Source: Streptomyces sp. NRRL WC-3742 (lineage in GTDB: Bacteria; Actinomycetota; Actinomycetes; Streptomycetales; Streptomycetaceae). Taken from it: a stretch of DNA of 64,000 nucleotides. The notes beneath the pieces are model-generated. The model saw only the letters and a list, made by a program, of their open reading frames with translations, did no database searches and was not told where the DNA came from. Location: the NCBI RefSeq assembly GCF_000720635.1, contig NZ_JOCF01000031.1, positions 62,001 through 126,000 of the forward strand. The letters are read 5' to 3'. Shown in pieces: positions 1 through 7,656 of this stretch (the stretch's first letter is position 1; each line of letters opens with the position of its first letter). The position numbers were made by a program, and so were the translations under genes.

Positions 1-1095
1 CAGCTGGACCAGTGGGGCCACGGCAAGGACTGGAAGTCCCTCGCCGACGGCACCATCGACACCCTGCAGTACTACTCGGTCGGCGTCGGCAAGGACCTCG
101 CCGACAAGTCCGGCCGGGGCGTCATCGTCAGCGGCGGCCTGCAGGACAACGGCCAGTCGATCCTGCGCGCCCACGACAAGGTGATGGGCTCCAACTTCGG
201 CGGCGACGGGGCGGACACCATCGTCGACCCGGCCAACGGCTGCAACACCGCCGAGGAGTACGTCTACCTCGACATGTGGGTCACCCAGAACTGCGCGGTC
301 AACGACGGCAGTTGGACGAAGGACCCGAGCAAGGCCACCTCGTACGAGATCGCCCCGCCGGACAAGGACACCAGCTCCGCCCGCTTCATCGCGCCCATCA
401 CCGCCGACCCGAAGGACGGCAACACCTGGATCGCCGGCGGCCGGCACGTCTGGGTGCAGCACAAGGGCTTCGCGATCCGCAGCGGCTCCGAGTGGACCTC
501 GGCCTACGACCTGGGCGCGGGCCACGTCGCCACCGCCGTGGCCACGGTCAACGGCACGGTGTACGCGGGCTGGTGCGGCCCGTGCAACAACCAGGGCTTC
601 AGCCGCGGCATCGCGGTCGGCAACACCGACGGCACCGGCTGGCACCAGCTGAACCTGCCCGTGGACGGCGCCCTGCCCAACCGCTACATCTCCTCCTTCG
701 CGGTGGACGAGAAGGACGCGAAGCACGTCTTCGTCGCCTTCAACGGCTTCTCGCGGACCTGGACGGAGGGCCCCGGCGCGGGCATCGGCCACCTCTTCGA
801 GACCCGTGACGGCGGAGCCACCTGGAAGGACGTCTCGGCGAACCTGCCCGACGTCCCCACCACCTCCGTCAAGCTGCTCGCCGACGGGGGCCTGGCCCTC
901 GGCAGCGACCTCGCCGCCTTCTACCGCGCGCCGGGCGAGAGCACCTTCTCCGTCCTCGGCAACGGCCTGCCCACCACCTCGGTCCAGCAGCTGAGGAGCG
1001 GCCCCGACGGCCGCCTCTACGCCGCCACCTTCGGACGCGGCATCTGGTCGATCAACCCGCGCGGCCTCGCCGAGGACGACGACAGCCAGGACTGA
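1..1095 (+). CDS. Beta-propeller (BNR/Asp-box, sialidase- or sortilin-like) protein, 3' part
   Basis: The frame is open from base 1 and ends at TGA 1093-1095, so the gene starts before the window; 364 residues are visible. The visible part looks like a multi-bladed beta-propeller. It has an Asp-box-like turn with DGGATW near residue 270, repeated hydrophobic strand pairs ending in Gly-Arg-Gly turns, and a closing GRGIWSI strand near the end, as in exo-alpha-sialidase-like and VPS10/sortilin-type proteins. The tail after it is acidic (EDDDSQD). No signal peptide can be judged because the N-terminus is missing. Cys pairs (for example WCGPC around residue 190) would fit an extracellular protein. 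The substrate cannot be read from the sequence; a true glycosidase is not shown. It is probably not part of the biosynthetic cluster, because a tRNA gene and a strong terminator separate them. Confidence 0.75.
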   Translation, partial: QLDQWGHGKDWKSLADGTIDTLQYYSVGVGKDLADKSGRGVIVSGGLQDNGQSILRAHDKVMGSNFGGDGADTIVDPANGCNTAEEYVYLDMWVTQNCAVNDGSWTKDPSKATSYEIAPPDKDTSSARFIAPITADPKDGNTWIAGGRHVWVQHKGFAIRSGSEWTSAYDLGAGHVATAVATVNGTVYAGWCGPCNNQGFSRGIAVGNTDGTGWHQLNLPVDGALPNRYISSFAVDEKDAKHVFVAFNGFSRTWTEGPGAGIGHLFETRDGGATWKDVSANLPDVPTTSVKLLADGGLALGSDLAAFYRAPGESTFSVLGNGLPTTSVQQLRSGPDGRLYAATFGRGIWSINPRGLAEDDDSQD

Positions 1096-1167
1096 CCCAC
1101 GCCGCCCATCCCCGACCCGCTACACTGAGCCCTCGGTGGCCGAGCCTCTCGCAGGCCGACCACCGGG

Positions 1168-1240
1168 GCCTCAGTAGCTCAGGGGATAGAGCACAGCTCT
1201 CCTAAAGCTGGTGTCGCAGGTTCGAATCCTGCCTGGGGCA
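1168..1240 (+). tRNA. tRNA-Arg (anticodon CCT)
   Basis: A complete cloverleaf folds by eye. The 7-bp acceptor stem is GCCTCAG/CTGGGGC (two G-T pairs), the D-arm is GCTC...GAGC, the anticodon stem is CAGCT/AGCTG with loop CTCCTAA (anticodon CCT, reading AGG), and the T-arm is GCAGG-TTCGAAT-CCTGC. The discriminator base is A at 1240. CCA is not encoded; the following bases are CCG. A TACACT at 1121-1126 could be its -10 box. tRNA-Arg 3' ends are often used as attachment sites, but no second copy of the 3' end was seen in the window. Confidence 0.95.
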
Positions 1241-1251
1241 CCGCACGCACG

Positions 1252-1291
1252 ACGACGAAGGCCCAGGTCAGCTGACCTGGGCCTTCGTCGT
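1252..1291. terminator. Perfect 40-bp palindrome, probable bidirectional terminator
   Basis: Bases 1252-1291 form a perfect palindrome (19-bp arms around a central GC; arm ends ACGACGAAGG). It lies 11 bases after the tRNA and 13 bases beyond the stop codon of the minus-strand LuxR-type regulator, so it can end both transcripts. There is no T-run, as is common in Streptomyces terminators. Confidence 0.75.
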
Positions 1292-1304
1292 GCACCGGGC
1301 GTTC

Positions 1305-4154
1305 CTACACGGCCTGGCGCTGGGCGGGGGTGGCGCCGGCCACGGCGGGGACGGGGGTGCGGGGGGTGTCGTCGGCGGCGGTCCGGAGGAGTTCGAGGGG
1401 GAGGTTCCGGCGGCCGTTGACGCGCAGCTTGCGGTAGACGCGGGTGAGGTGCTGCTCGACGGTGCTGGGGGTGATGAACAGCCGCATGCCGATCTCGCGG
1501 TTGGTGTAGCCGAGGGCGGCCTGGGCGGCGACGCGGAGTTCGGCGTCGCTGAGGTCGGAGAAGCGGGTGTCGACGGTCGGGTGGGCGGGTTCGGCGGCGG
1601 GGCGGGGCGGCTCCGGTTCGGCGGGGCGTTCGGGGCCGTAGTCCAGGAGGTCGGTGACCAGGGCCGGGATCTGGCAGGACTCGGCCTCCTCCTGGGCGCG
1701 CTGGGCGACGCGGCGGGCGCGACCCGTCTCACCTGCGGCGAGATAGGCGTTGGCCAGGTCCGCGGTGGCCCTGGCGGCCTCGAGGAGATCGCCGGACGCG
1801 CGTAGAAGACGGACAGCATCGCGCAGGAGGGGCACTTTGTCCGGTTGGGGACTGCTCGCCGCCAGGACGCGCAGGGACGTGCCGCGCAGCCGGGTGCCGA
1901 TCGCGCCTGGGCGCTCCAACTGCTCGTTGACCAGTTCGCGGGCCTTGTCCTGGTGGCCGAGCCGCAGGTGGGCCTGGGCGAGGTCGGCGCGCCAGGGCAC
2001 GATCGCGGGGATGTCGATGCCCCACTGCCGGGTGAGGTTGCCGCACTTCTGGAAGTCGCTGAAGGCGGCGAGCACCCGGTTGGTCTCCAGGTAGAAGTGT
2101 CCGCGGGCATGCAGGTAGCGCAGGCCGAAGACGGTCTCGTACAGGTTGCCGGGCGAGGTGGTCTGGAGGAGGACCTCGGCCTCCTCGTAGGCGCCGGTGG
2201 CGGTGGCGGACAGGACGAGGGTGGAGATCGCGTAGCCGGCGAGCAGGCCCCAGCTCTGGGTGGTGGCCTGCTCGAGGGCGTCGCGGGCGCAGCTGCTGGC
2301 CAGGGCGGGCTTGCCGCGGCGCAGGGCGAGGTCCGCGCGGACGCAGCCGAGCATGGCCTGCCAGGCGGGGGCGCGGCGGCGGCCGGCCTCGGCCATGAGG
2401 CTGTCGCACCAGGAGGCGGCGCACTCCAGTTCGTCGGCGTAGGTGAGGCAGAGCAGGGTGCTGGCGAGCACTCCGAGGGAGGTCTCGCTGAGGCGGGAAC
2501 TGCTGAGCAGGTGCCAGGAGCTCTCGACGAGGTCGTCGCGCTGCCAGTCGTGGAGGGAGGCGTAGAGCAGGGCGGCGGCGCGGCTCCACGGGTCGCTGTC
2601 GGCCGCCGCGGCGCTGCGGACGGCTTCGGCGTCGAGGCGGCCGGGGCGGACGAGCCGGGGGCCGTAGATCCAGAGGTAGGTGAGGTCGAGTTCGGCGGCG
2701 GCCTGGGGGTCGGGGGCCGTGGTGCTGCCGTGGAGGCGGTCGAGGGCGTTGACGGCCTGGTCGTGGTCGCCGCGCCAGAGCAGGTTGCGTACGACCATGG
2801 CGGCGTCGCGGTCCGTCAACTCCCGTTCGCCCAGGACGTTCTGGAGTGGCGTCAGGCGGATGGCGGCGGAGGGGTTGGTCCGCCAGCGGGCCATGGCGAG
2901 CTCGGCGGCGACGGAGATCCGCTGGGGCCCGTCGGCACAGTGCCGCAGGGCCAGGCCCAGGCACTGGGTCGCGAGGCGGGCGTCGTCGGCGACGACCAGG
3001 GCCTCCTTGGCGACCTCGCGCAGCAGGGTGACCGCCCACGGCCCGGGGACGTCGTCGAGGGCGATCAGGTGGTGGGCGACGTCGCCGGCGGCGGCGCCGT
3101 TCTCGTAGAGCAGTTCGGCGGCGCGCGAGTGCAGGCCCCCGGCCTCCTCGGGCGGGACGTTCTTGAGGACGAGGGCGGCCACGGCCGGGTGCCGGAAGCG
3201 CCCTTCCTCCAGCAGGCCGGCCTCGGCGAGGACGGTCAGGCCCCTGGCGACGCCGTCCGGGGGAGAGTTGAGGAGGCGTCCGATCAGGTGCGGGGAGGCG
3301 TGGGAGCCGAGGACGGCGACGCCGCGGGCGATGTCGACCAGGCCCAGCTCCCAGCGGTGCAGGCAGGTGAGGACGGCCCGTTCGAAGGCGGGGCCGACGA
3401 CGGGCAGGGCGGTGGCGTTCTCGTCGGCGGTGGAGTTGTCCTCCAGGAGGGCGTCGACGAGCATCGGGTTCCCGGCGGTGAGCCGGTGGTAGGTGCCGGC
3501 CATGCGGGCGGCGGTGCGGGCGCCGAGCGCGCCGGAGAGGTGGCGGGCGACGCCGCTGGTGGAGAGCGAGTCGAGGGTGATCCGCTGGTGGGGCATCCGG
3601 GTCAGCTCGACGCGCAGGGACAGCGGGGTGGTGAAGGACTCGGTCCACTCGGTGAGGACGAGCAGGCTGCAGGTGGCGCGCATGCGCAGCCGTAGGTAGA
3701 GGAGGGCGCGCAGGGACGCCTGGTCGACGAAGTGCAGGTCCTCGACGGCGAGGACGACGCGGCGTTGCTCGGCCAGCTTCAGGACGGCGTCGCAGACCTC
3801 CTGGATGATGCCGGTCTCCCGGCGGGGGGCGACGTCCGAAGGGGTGTCGGCCTCACCGCGCGGCTGTTCGGCCACGGCCTCGGCGAGCCGGCGCAGGACC
3901 TCGGCGGGTAGGGGTGCGTGGTGGACGAGTTGGCTGAGGGCGCCGAGCCTGACCATGCGCTCGGAGTAGGAGCCGGTGGCCGTGAGCAGGAGCGCCTCGG
4001 ACTCCTGGACCTGTTCGCAGAATGAATGGAGGAGTTCCGTTCCGCCACTGGCCAGTGAACCGCTGACCACGACAGTTCGTCCTCGTCTGTCTTTGATCTC
4101 GGAAAATATATCGCTCAGGGTGACCAGCGCGTCACCCATTTCAATCAGCGCCAT
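1305..4154 (-). CDS. LAL-type LuxR family transcriptional regulator (949 aa)
   Basis: Likely pathway-specific regulator of the polyketide cluster. The size (949 residues) and order fit the large ATP-binding LuxR (LAL) family: an N-terminal AAA/NACHT-like ATPase region (about 1-250), a long helical repeat middle, and a C-terminal LuxR helix-turn-helix (about 868-925, with LSDAEL, YTNREIG and STVEQHLTRVYRKL). The Walker B strand is clear (VVLAVEDL, 133-140). The P-loop at 31-40 reads SGSLASGGTE and lacks the GKT/GKS lysine, so ATP binding is doubtful. The ATG at 4154 is preceded by GGGGGAAG, a good ribosome site. It is divergent from the operon starting at 4911 and shares a 756-base control region with it. 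LAL proteins commonly activate macrolide and polyene PKS clusters; that it controls both operons here is inferred. Confidence 0.9.
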   Translation of the reverse strand: MALIEMGDALVTLSDIFSEIKDRRGRTVVVSGSLASGGTELLHSFCEQVQESEALLLTATGSYSERMVRLGALSQLVHHAPLPAEVLRRLAEAVAEQPRGEADTPSDVAPRRETGIIQEVCDAVLKLAEQRRVVLAVEDLHFVDQASLRALLYLRLRMRATCSLLVLTEWTESFTTPLSLRVELTRMPHQRITLDSLSTSGVARHLSGALGARTAARMAGTYHRLTAGNPMLVDALLEDNSTADENATALPVVGPAFERAVLTCLHRWELGLVDIARGVAVLGSHASPHLIGRLLNSPPDGVARGLTVLAEAGLLEEGRFRHPAVAALVLKNVPPEEAGGLHSRAAELLYENGAAAGDVAHHLIALDDVPGPWAVTLLREVAKEALVVADDARLATQCLGLALRHCADGPQRISVAAELAMARWRTNPSAAIRLTPLQNVLGERELTDRDAAMVVRNLLWRGDHDQAVNALDRLHGSTTAPDPQAAAELDLTYLWIYGPRLVRPGRLDAEAVRSAAAADSDPWSRAAALLYASLHDWQRDDLVESSWHLLSSSRLSETSLGVLASTLLCLTYADELECAASWCDSLMAEAGRRRAPAWQAMLGCVRADLALRRGKPALASSCARDALEQATTQSWGLLAGYAISTLVLSATATGAYEEAEVLLQTTSPGNLYETVFGLRYLHARGHFYLETNRVLAAFSDFQKCGNLTRQWGIDIPAIVPWRADLAQAHLRLGHQDKARELVNEQLERPGAIGTRLRGTSLRVLAASSPQPDKVPLLRDAVRLLRASGDLLEAARATADLANAYLAAGETGRARRVAQRAQEEAESCQIPALVTDLLDYGPERPAEPEPPRPAAEPAHPTVDTRFSDLSDAELRVAAQAALGYTNREIGMRLFITPSTVEQHLTRVYRKLRVNGRRNLPLELLRTAADDTPRTPVPAVAGATPAQRQAV

Positions 4155-4320
4155 TGCGCTCTTCCCCCATTTTGACCGCAGCCAGCGATTTCCGGTGTCG
4201 ACTCGTGTCCCCGATTTGCGGTGCAGGCCACCCAGTGACGGCCCCGGCCCCTACTGCTCCCCCGGGTCGGGACCCCTCGGGCACCCGTCGCCCGCGGGGG
4301 CGCGTGCGGCGGGTGGTCCG

Positions 4321-4377
4321 AGCACTGAGCCGGACTTTAGAGGATTTCCATACGCTACGGGAGCGTATCTGAGTGCT
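4321..4377. promoter_or_regulatory. Nested inverted repeats, candidate operator
   Basis: Inner perfect inverted repeat ATACGCT (4350-4356), 5-base spacer, AGCGTAT (4362-4368), flanked by an outer pair AGCACT (4321-4326) and AGTGCT (4372-4377). Two-fold symmetry of this kind is typical of a dimeric regulator site. It is about 170 bases upstream of the LAL start codon. Confidence 0.4.
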
Positions 4378-4606
4378 TAGGTGCCGCTTATGTGACGGAC
4401 CTCTCGTTACCCGCGTGTAGCCGACAGGGGTGGCGGCGGCTCGGAGCCGGGGTGGAGCCGTCGGTTCCGGGTCGCTGAGCAGGGGTGGAGGGTGAAATGC
4501 CCCCCTACTTAAGGGAATTCGCACTTGCACGGAGTAGTAGAAGGTCACGATTCGGTCGCGCTCGGGGTGGCGGGCGGGCGGGCGTGTCGGCCGCCGGGGG
4601 TCCGTC

Positions 4607-4678
4607 CGAACGGCCGGTCGGCGACTCTCGGTGATTTTCGGACACCCGTCGAACGGTGTTCGGGCGCCCCCCGAACGG
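4607..4678. repeat. Three CGAACGG repeats
   Basis: CGAACGG occurs at 4607-4613, 4650-4656 and 4672-4678. The last two are 22 bases apart, about two helical turns. The middle copy is part of a small inverted repeat CGAAC-GGT-GTTCG (4650-4662). Possible regulator-binding repeats upstream of the 4911 operon. Confidence 0.35.
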
Positions 4679-4910
4679 TGCGAGGGCGCCTTCCGGATGG
4701 CGAGGTGTCGACCGGTCGGCGGGAGCGTGGCATTCCGGTTGACGGGGATGGAAAAGCACTCCGACGCCCGCACCCACCCCTACTCCATCGGGACGCGAGG
4801 GCCGCAAAGACAGGGGAGCGATAGGGGGGCGCCGACCCCCGCCGGAAGCGCGTACTTGACGCAGACTTTTCCCGGTACATCGCCCGGACGGGCACCGAGG
4901 TGGGGTTGAA

Positions 4911-5435
4911 ATGGATGCACTGAATCGTTTCGAAACGAAGAAAACGTTCCTCTGGACCCGCCTGGAATGGCTGGCGGGGCTCGGCATCGCGGTATTCCTC
5001 ACCCTGACGCACCTGGGTGACATCCGCTGGCCGGTCTTCATCGCCCTGTTCCTGGTGATCGATCTCGTCGGATACGTTCCCGGCGCGATCGCCTACCGGC
5101 GGGCGGGCGGCGGCGACATCGCCAAGGGCTACTACGTCGCCTACAACGTCATGCACAGCCTGCTGACCTCGATGGTCCTGGCCGGTCTGTGGGCCTGGCT
5201 GGTCGAACCCGAGTGGGCGCTGCTCGCACTGCCCGTCCACCTCTTCGGCGACCGGGGCCTGTTCGGCAACTCGCTGAAGCCGCTGGGCACTTCCTTCGAG
5301 CCGATCCGGCACCCGGCCTTCGCCGACTTCGAGGGCGCGTACGCCTCGGCCGCCTCGCCCAGCCCCGCCGTCGCCGCTGCCGCTGCCGCTGCCGAAAGGA
5401 ACGCCGCCGATGCCGTCAGCCCCGCCTCGGCTTGA
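4911..5435 (+). CDS. Small integral membrane protein of unknown function (174 aa)
   Basis: First gene of the plus-strand operon. The ATG at 4911 follows an AGGTGGGG ribosome site. The first 130 residues are strongly hydrophobic with three to four likely membrane segments (about 19-36, 41-60, 75-97 and 100-120). They contain conserved-looking polar residues (YNVMHSLL, then HLFGDRGLFGN) that could form an active site or metal site in the membrane. The tail from about 135 is a low-complexity Ala/Pro/Ser stretch. The stop overlaps the next gene by 26 bases, which implies translational coupling with the aminoacyltransferase-like protein. I do not recognise the family with certainty. Small membrane proteins of unknown role are reported in azoxy clusters (VlmO in valanimycin), but homology cannot be shown by eye. 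Confidence 0.8.
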   Translation: MDALNRFETKKTFLWTRLEWLAGLGIAVFLTLTHLGDIRWPVFIALFLVIDLVGYVPGAIAYRRAGGGDIAKGYYVAYNVMHSLLTSMVLAGLWAWLVEPEWALLALPVHLFGDRGLFGNSLKPLGTSFEPIRHPAFADFEGAYASAASPSPAVAAAAAAAERNAADAVSPASA

Positions 5436-6402
5436 GGACGTCCGCACCGCCCTGGAGCGGCACGCCGACAACCCGAGCGCCTTCCTGGCCCTCAACACCC
5501 GCACCGAGTACTTCCGCGAGGAGGGCCTCGACGGGGTCATTGCCTACCGGACGGCCGGTCGCCGGCTCGTCCAGTTCGGCGGCCCCTTCGCCGCAGCGGA
5601 GGACCGCGCGCCACTGCTCGCCGCCTTCCAGGCACACGCCCGCAGCACCCGGCGCAAGCTGATGGCCGTCCAACTCCAGCGCGATGACGCCGAACTGTAC
5701 GCCCGTCAGGGCTTCACGGTGAACCAGATCGGCGCCTCCTACGCGATCGACCTGGAGCGGTTCACCCTGCGCGGCTCCAAGTTCGTCCGGCTGCGCAACA
5801 AGATCTCCCGCGCCAGGCGCAGCGGACTGGTCGTCACCGAGGCCGACCCGCTCGAGGTCGACGCCGAACTCACCGAACTCGACCGGGACTGGCTGCGCGG
5901 CAAGGGCCGCTTCGCCAAGGAGCTGGCCTTCCTCATCGGCGAGCGCACCGGCGAGGCCGCCCCGCTGCGGCGGCTGTTCGTCGGGCGGATCGAGGGCGAG
6001 GTGATCGGCTACATCTCCTACTCGCCGGTCTACGGCACCCGGCCCGGCTGGCTGCACGACCTCACCCGGCGCCGCCGCGAGGCCCCGCCCGGGGTCATGG
6101 AGGCGATCAACGCCCAGGCCGTGCAGACCTTCTGCGAGGACGGCGCCGCCTGGCTGCACCTCGGCTTCACCCCGTTCACCGGGCTGGACGGGGAGCACGA
6201 GGTGGCCTCGGCGAGCCCGATGGTCGGCAAGGTCGTCCGCTTCCTGGCCGAGCACGGGGAGAAGGTGTACCCCTCCGCGACGCAGGTCGCCTACAAGGAG
6301 AAGTGGGACCCGCACGCCGTGCTGCCCGAGTACCTCGCCTTCGACGGCGGGGCGAGCCTGGGCGCGATCCTCGCCCTGATGCGGCTGACCAACGCGATCT
6401 GA
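5410..6402 (+). CDS. DUF2156 / MprF C-terminal-like aminoacyltransferase (GNAT fold)
   Basis: 330-residue soluble protein resembling the C-terminal catalytic domain of phosphatidylglycerol lysyltransferases (DUF2156): an N-terminal half with an FLALNT / YRTAGRRLVQFGGP pattern, a basic KFVRLRNKISRARRSG stretch near 125-140, and a C-terminal half with RRLFVGRIEGEVIGYISYSPV and WLHDLTRRR. In that family two GNAT-like lobes move an amino acid from aminoacyl-tRNA to an acceptor; tRNA-dependent transfer to an N-hydroxylamine is known for VlmA of valanimycin biosynthesis. There is no membrane flippase part here, so lipid lysination is unlikely. The ATG at 5410 has AAAGGA upstream and overlaps the previous gene. 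Its place between a membrane protein and amine-forming enzymes suggests it modifies the cluster product. Amino acid and acceptor are unknown. Confidence 0.75.
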   Translation: MPSAPPRLEDVRTALERHADNPSAFLALNTRTEYFREEGLDGVIAYRTAGRRLVQFGGPFAAAEDRAPLLAAFQAHARSTRRKLMAVQLQRDDAELYARQGFTVNQIGASYAIDLERFTLRGSKFVRLRNKISRARRSGLVVTEADPLEVDAELTELDRDWLRGKGRFAKELAFLIGERTGEAAPLRRLFVGRIEGEVIGYISYSPVYGTRPGWLHDLTRRRREAPPGVMEAINAQAVQTFCEDGAAWLHLGFTPFTGLDGEHEVASASPMVGKVVRFLAEHGEKVYPSATQVAYKEKWDPHAVLPEYLAFDGGASLGAILALMRLTNAI

Positions 6403-6447
6403 GTCGGCTCCTCCACCAGCAACGAACCGCACCGAAGGGTTGGACAG

Positions 6448-7581
6448 ATGGGATTCCTGGACCGGGAACGGGCCGCCCTGGAAGCGCTGCTGCCAGGTCT
6501 GGACGCCGAGTTGGCCGCGCTGCCGCTCGGCGCGCTGGAGGCCCAGGGCAACCCGGGCGTCAAGCTGTTCCGGGAGGCCGGCGGCGCCGGACTGCTGATC
6601 CCCGCCGAGCACGGCGGCAAGGGCGCCGACGCGCTCAGCGCCGTCCGGGTCCAGCGGGCCATCGGCTCCCGCTCGCCCTCGCTGGCCGTGGCCACCACCA
6701 TGCACCACTTCTCGCTGGCCAGCCTGGTGGTGCTCAGCCGGACCGGCAACGGCTTCGAGTGGATGCTGCTGACCGGCATCGTCGACGGCAGGTTGCTGCT
6801 CGCCTCCGGCTTCGCCGAGGGCCAGCCCGGCGGCAGCATCCTGCGGCCCAGCATGACCGCCGAGGTCACCGAGCAGGGCCTGCGGGTCAGCGGTGCCAAG
6901 CGCCCCTGCAGCCTGGCCCGTTCGATGGACCTGCTGACCGCCAGCGTCATGGTGCCCCGCACCGACGGCACCGGCGAGCAGCTCGCCGTGGTGCTGGTCC
7001 CGGCCGGCGACCCGGGCCTGAGCGTGAGCCCGTTCTGGGGCAGCTTCGCGCTGGCCGGCGCCGAGAGCGACCAGGTCACCGTCACCGACGTGCTCGTCCC
7101 CGAGGACCTGGTGGTGCGCACCGACGTGCCCGAGGGCGAGCTGCTGGACGACATCCAGACCACCGGCTTCGTCTGGTTCGAACTGCTGATGACCGCCAGC
7201 TACCTGGGCGCGGCGAGCGCCCTGGTGGAGCGGCTGCTCGCCAGCCCCAAGGTCCCCGTCGGGGACCGGATGCGGCTGGTCACCGAGCTGGAGGCGGCAA
7301 TGGCCGGTGTGGAGAACGTCGCCCGCCAGACCGGCGCCGAGCGCTGCGAGCCCGACCTGCTGGTCGACTCCCTGCACGTGCGCTACGCCGCCCAGGACGC
7401 CATCGCCCGGGTCGTGCCGCGCGCCGTCGAACTCCTCGGCGGCCTCAACTTCATGAGCTCCGACGACGTCGCCTACCTGGCCGCCGCCGTCAACGGGCTC
7501 GGCCTGCACCCGCCGGCACGCGGCCGGATGGCCGAACCGCTCGCCGACCACCTCGCCGGCCGCGCGCTGGCCATCGTCTAG
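6448..7581 (+). CDS. Acyl-CoA dehydrogenase-fold flavoprotein, probable monooxygenase (377 aa)
   Basis: The three-part ACAD fold is recognisable: a helical N-terminal domain (GAGLLIPAEHGGKGADAL, about 49-66), a central beta-domain (ASGFAEGQPGGS) and a C-terminal helical bundle ending with VELLGGLNFMSSDDVAYL. The usual C-terminal block with the catalytic Glu (xxEGTxExxR type) is absent; the sequence after the GG turn is replaced by a different tail. Loss of that base is typical of ACAD-fold group D flavin monooxygenases such as the amine N-hydroxylase VlmH and nitrososynthases, which need a separate flavin reductase; one is encoded at 10494. An N- or C-oxygenase role is therefore more likely than a dehydrogenase role, by inference. 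The ATG at 6448 follows AAGGGTTGG. A 9-base tandem repeat begins right after the stop. Confidence 0.8.
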   Translation: MGFLDRERAALEALLPGLDAELAALPLGALEAQGNPGVKLFREAGGAGLLIPAEHGGKGADALSAVRVQRAIGSRSPSLAVATTMHHFSLASLVVLSRTGNGFEWMLLTGIVDGRLLLASGFAEGQPGGSILRPSMTAEVTEQGLRVSGAKRPCSLARSMDLLTASVMVPRTDGTGEQLAVVLVPAGDPGLSVSPFWGSFALAGAESDQVTVTDVLVPEDLVVRTDVPEGELLDDIQTTGFVWFELLMTASYLGAASALVERLLASPKVPVGDRMRLVTELEAAMAGVENVARQTGAERCEPDLLVDSLHVRYAAQDAIARVVPRAVELLGGLNFMSSDDVAYLAAAVNGLGLHPPARGRMAEPLADHLAGRALAIV

Positions 7582-7582
7582 A

Positions 7583-7645
7583 TCGTCCAGTTCGTTCAGA
7601 TCATCCAGTTCGTCCGGCTCATCCGGCTGGTCCAGATCGTCTAGG
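7583..7645 (+). repeat. Seven imperfect 9-bp tandem repeats (consensus TCGTCCAGT)
   Basis: The 63 bases between the ACAD-like gene and the reductase gene are seven head-to-tail 9-mers: TCGTCCAGT, TCGTTCAGA, TCATCCAGT, TCGTCCGGC, TCATCCGGC, TGGTCCAGA, TCGTCTAGG. The ribosome site of the next gene follows directly. No known function; one of several short-period repeats at gene junctions in this cluster. Confidence 0.85.
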
Positions 7646-7656
7646 GAGAGAAGAAC

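Larger units (their letters stand above)
4155..4910. promoter_or_regulatory. Divergent control region between LAL regulator and tailoring operon
   Basis: No convincing gene lies in these 756 bases; open frames here have no homology-like content or good starts. The region must hold the promoters of both the regulator and the plus-strand operon. Visible elements are a nested inverted repeat (4321-4377), CGAACGG repeats (4607-4678), a short CCCT...AGGG inverted motif near 4508-4520, and CCCCTACT motifs at 4247-4255 and 4776-4784. A TTGACG at 4856-4861 upstream of 4911 could be a -35 box, but no well-spaced -10 is clear. Confidence 0.6.

Noticed and set aside
1168..1240. tRNA gene as attachment site of an integrated element
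   Set aside because: No second copy of the tRNA 3' end, integrase or excisionase was seen in the window.
4505..5540. Minus-strand open frames around 4141-5540
   Set aside because: They run antisense to the membrane protein gene and through promoter DNA, with low-complexity composition and no start signals.
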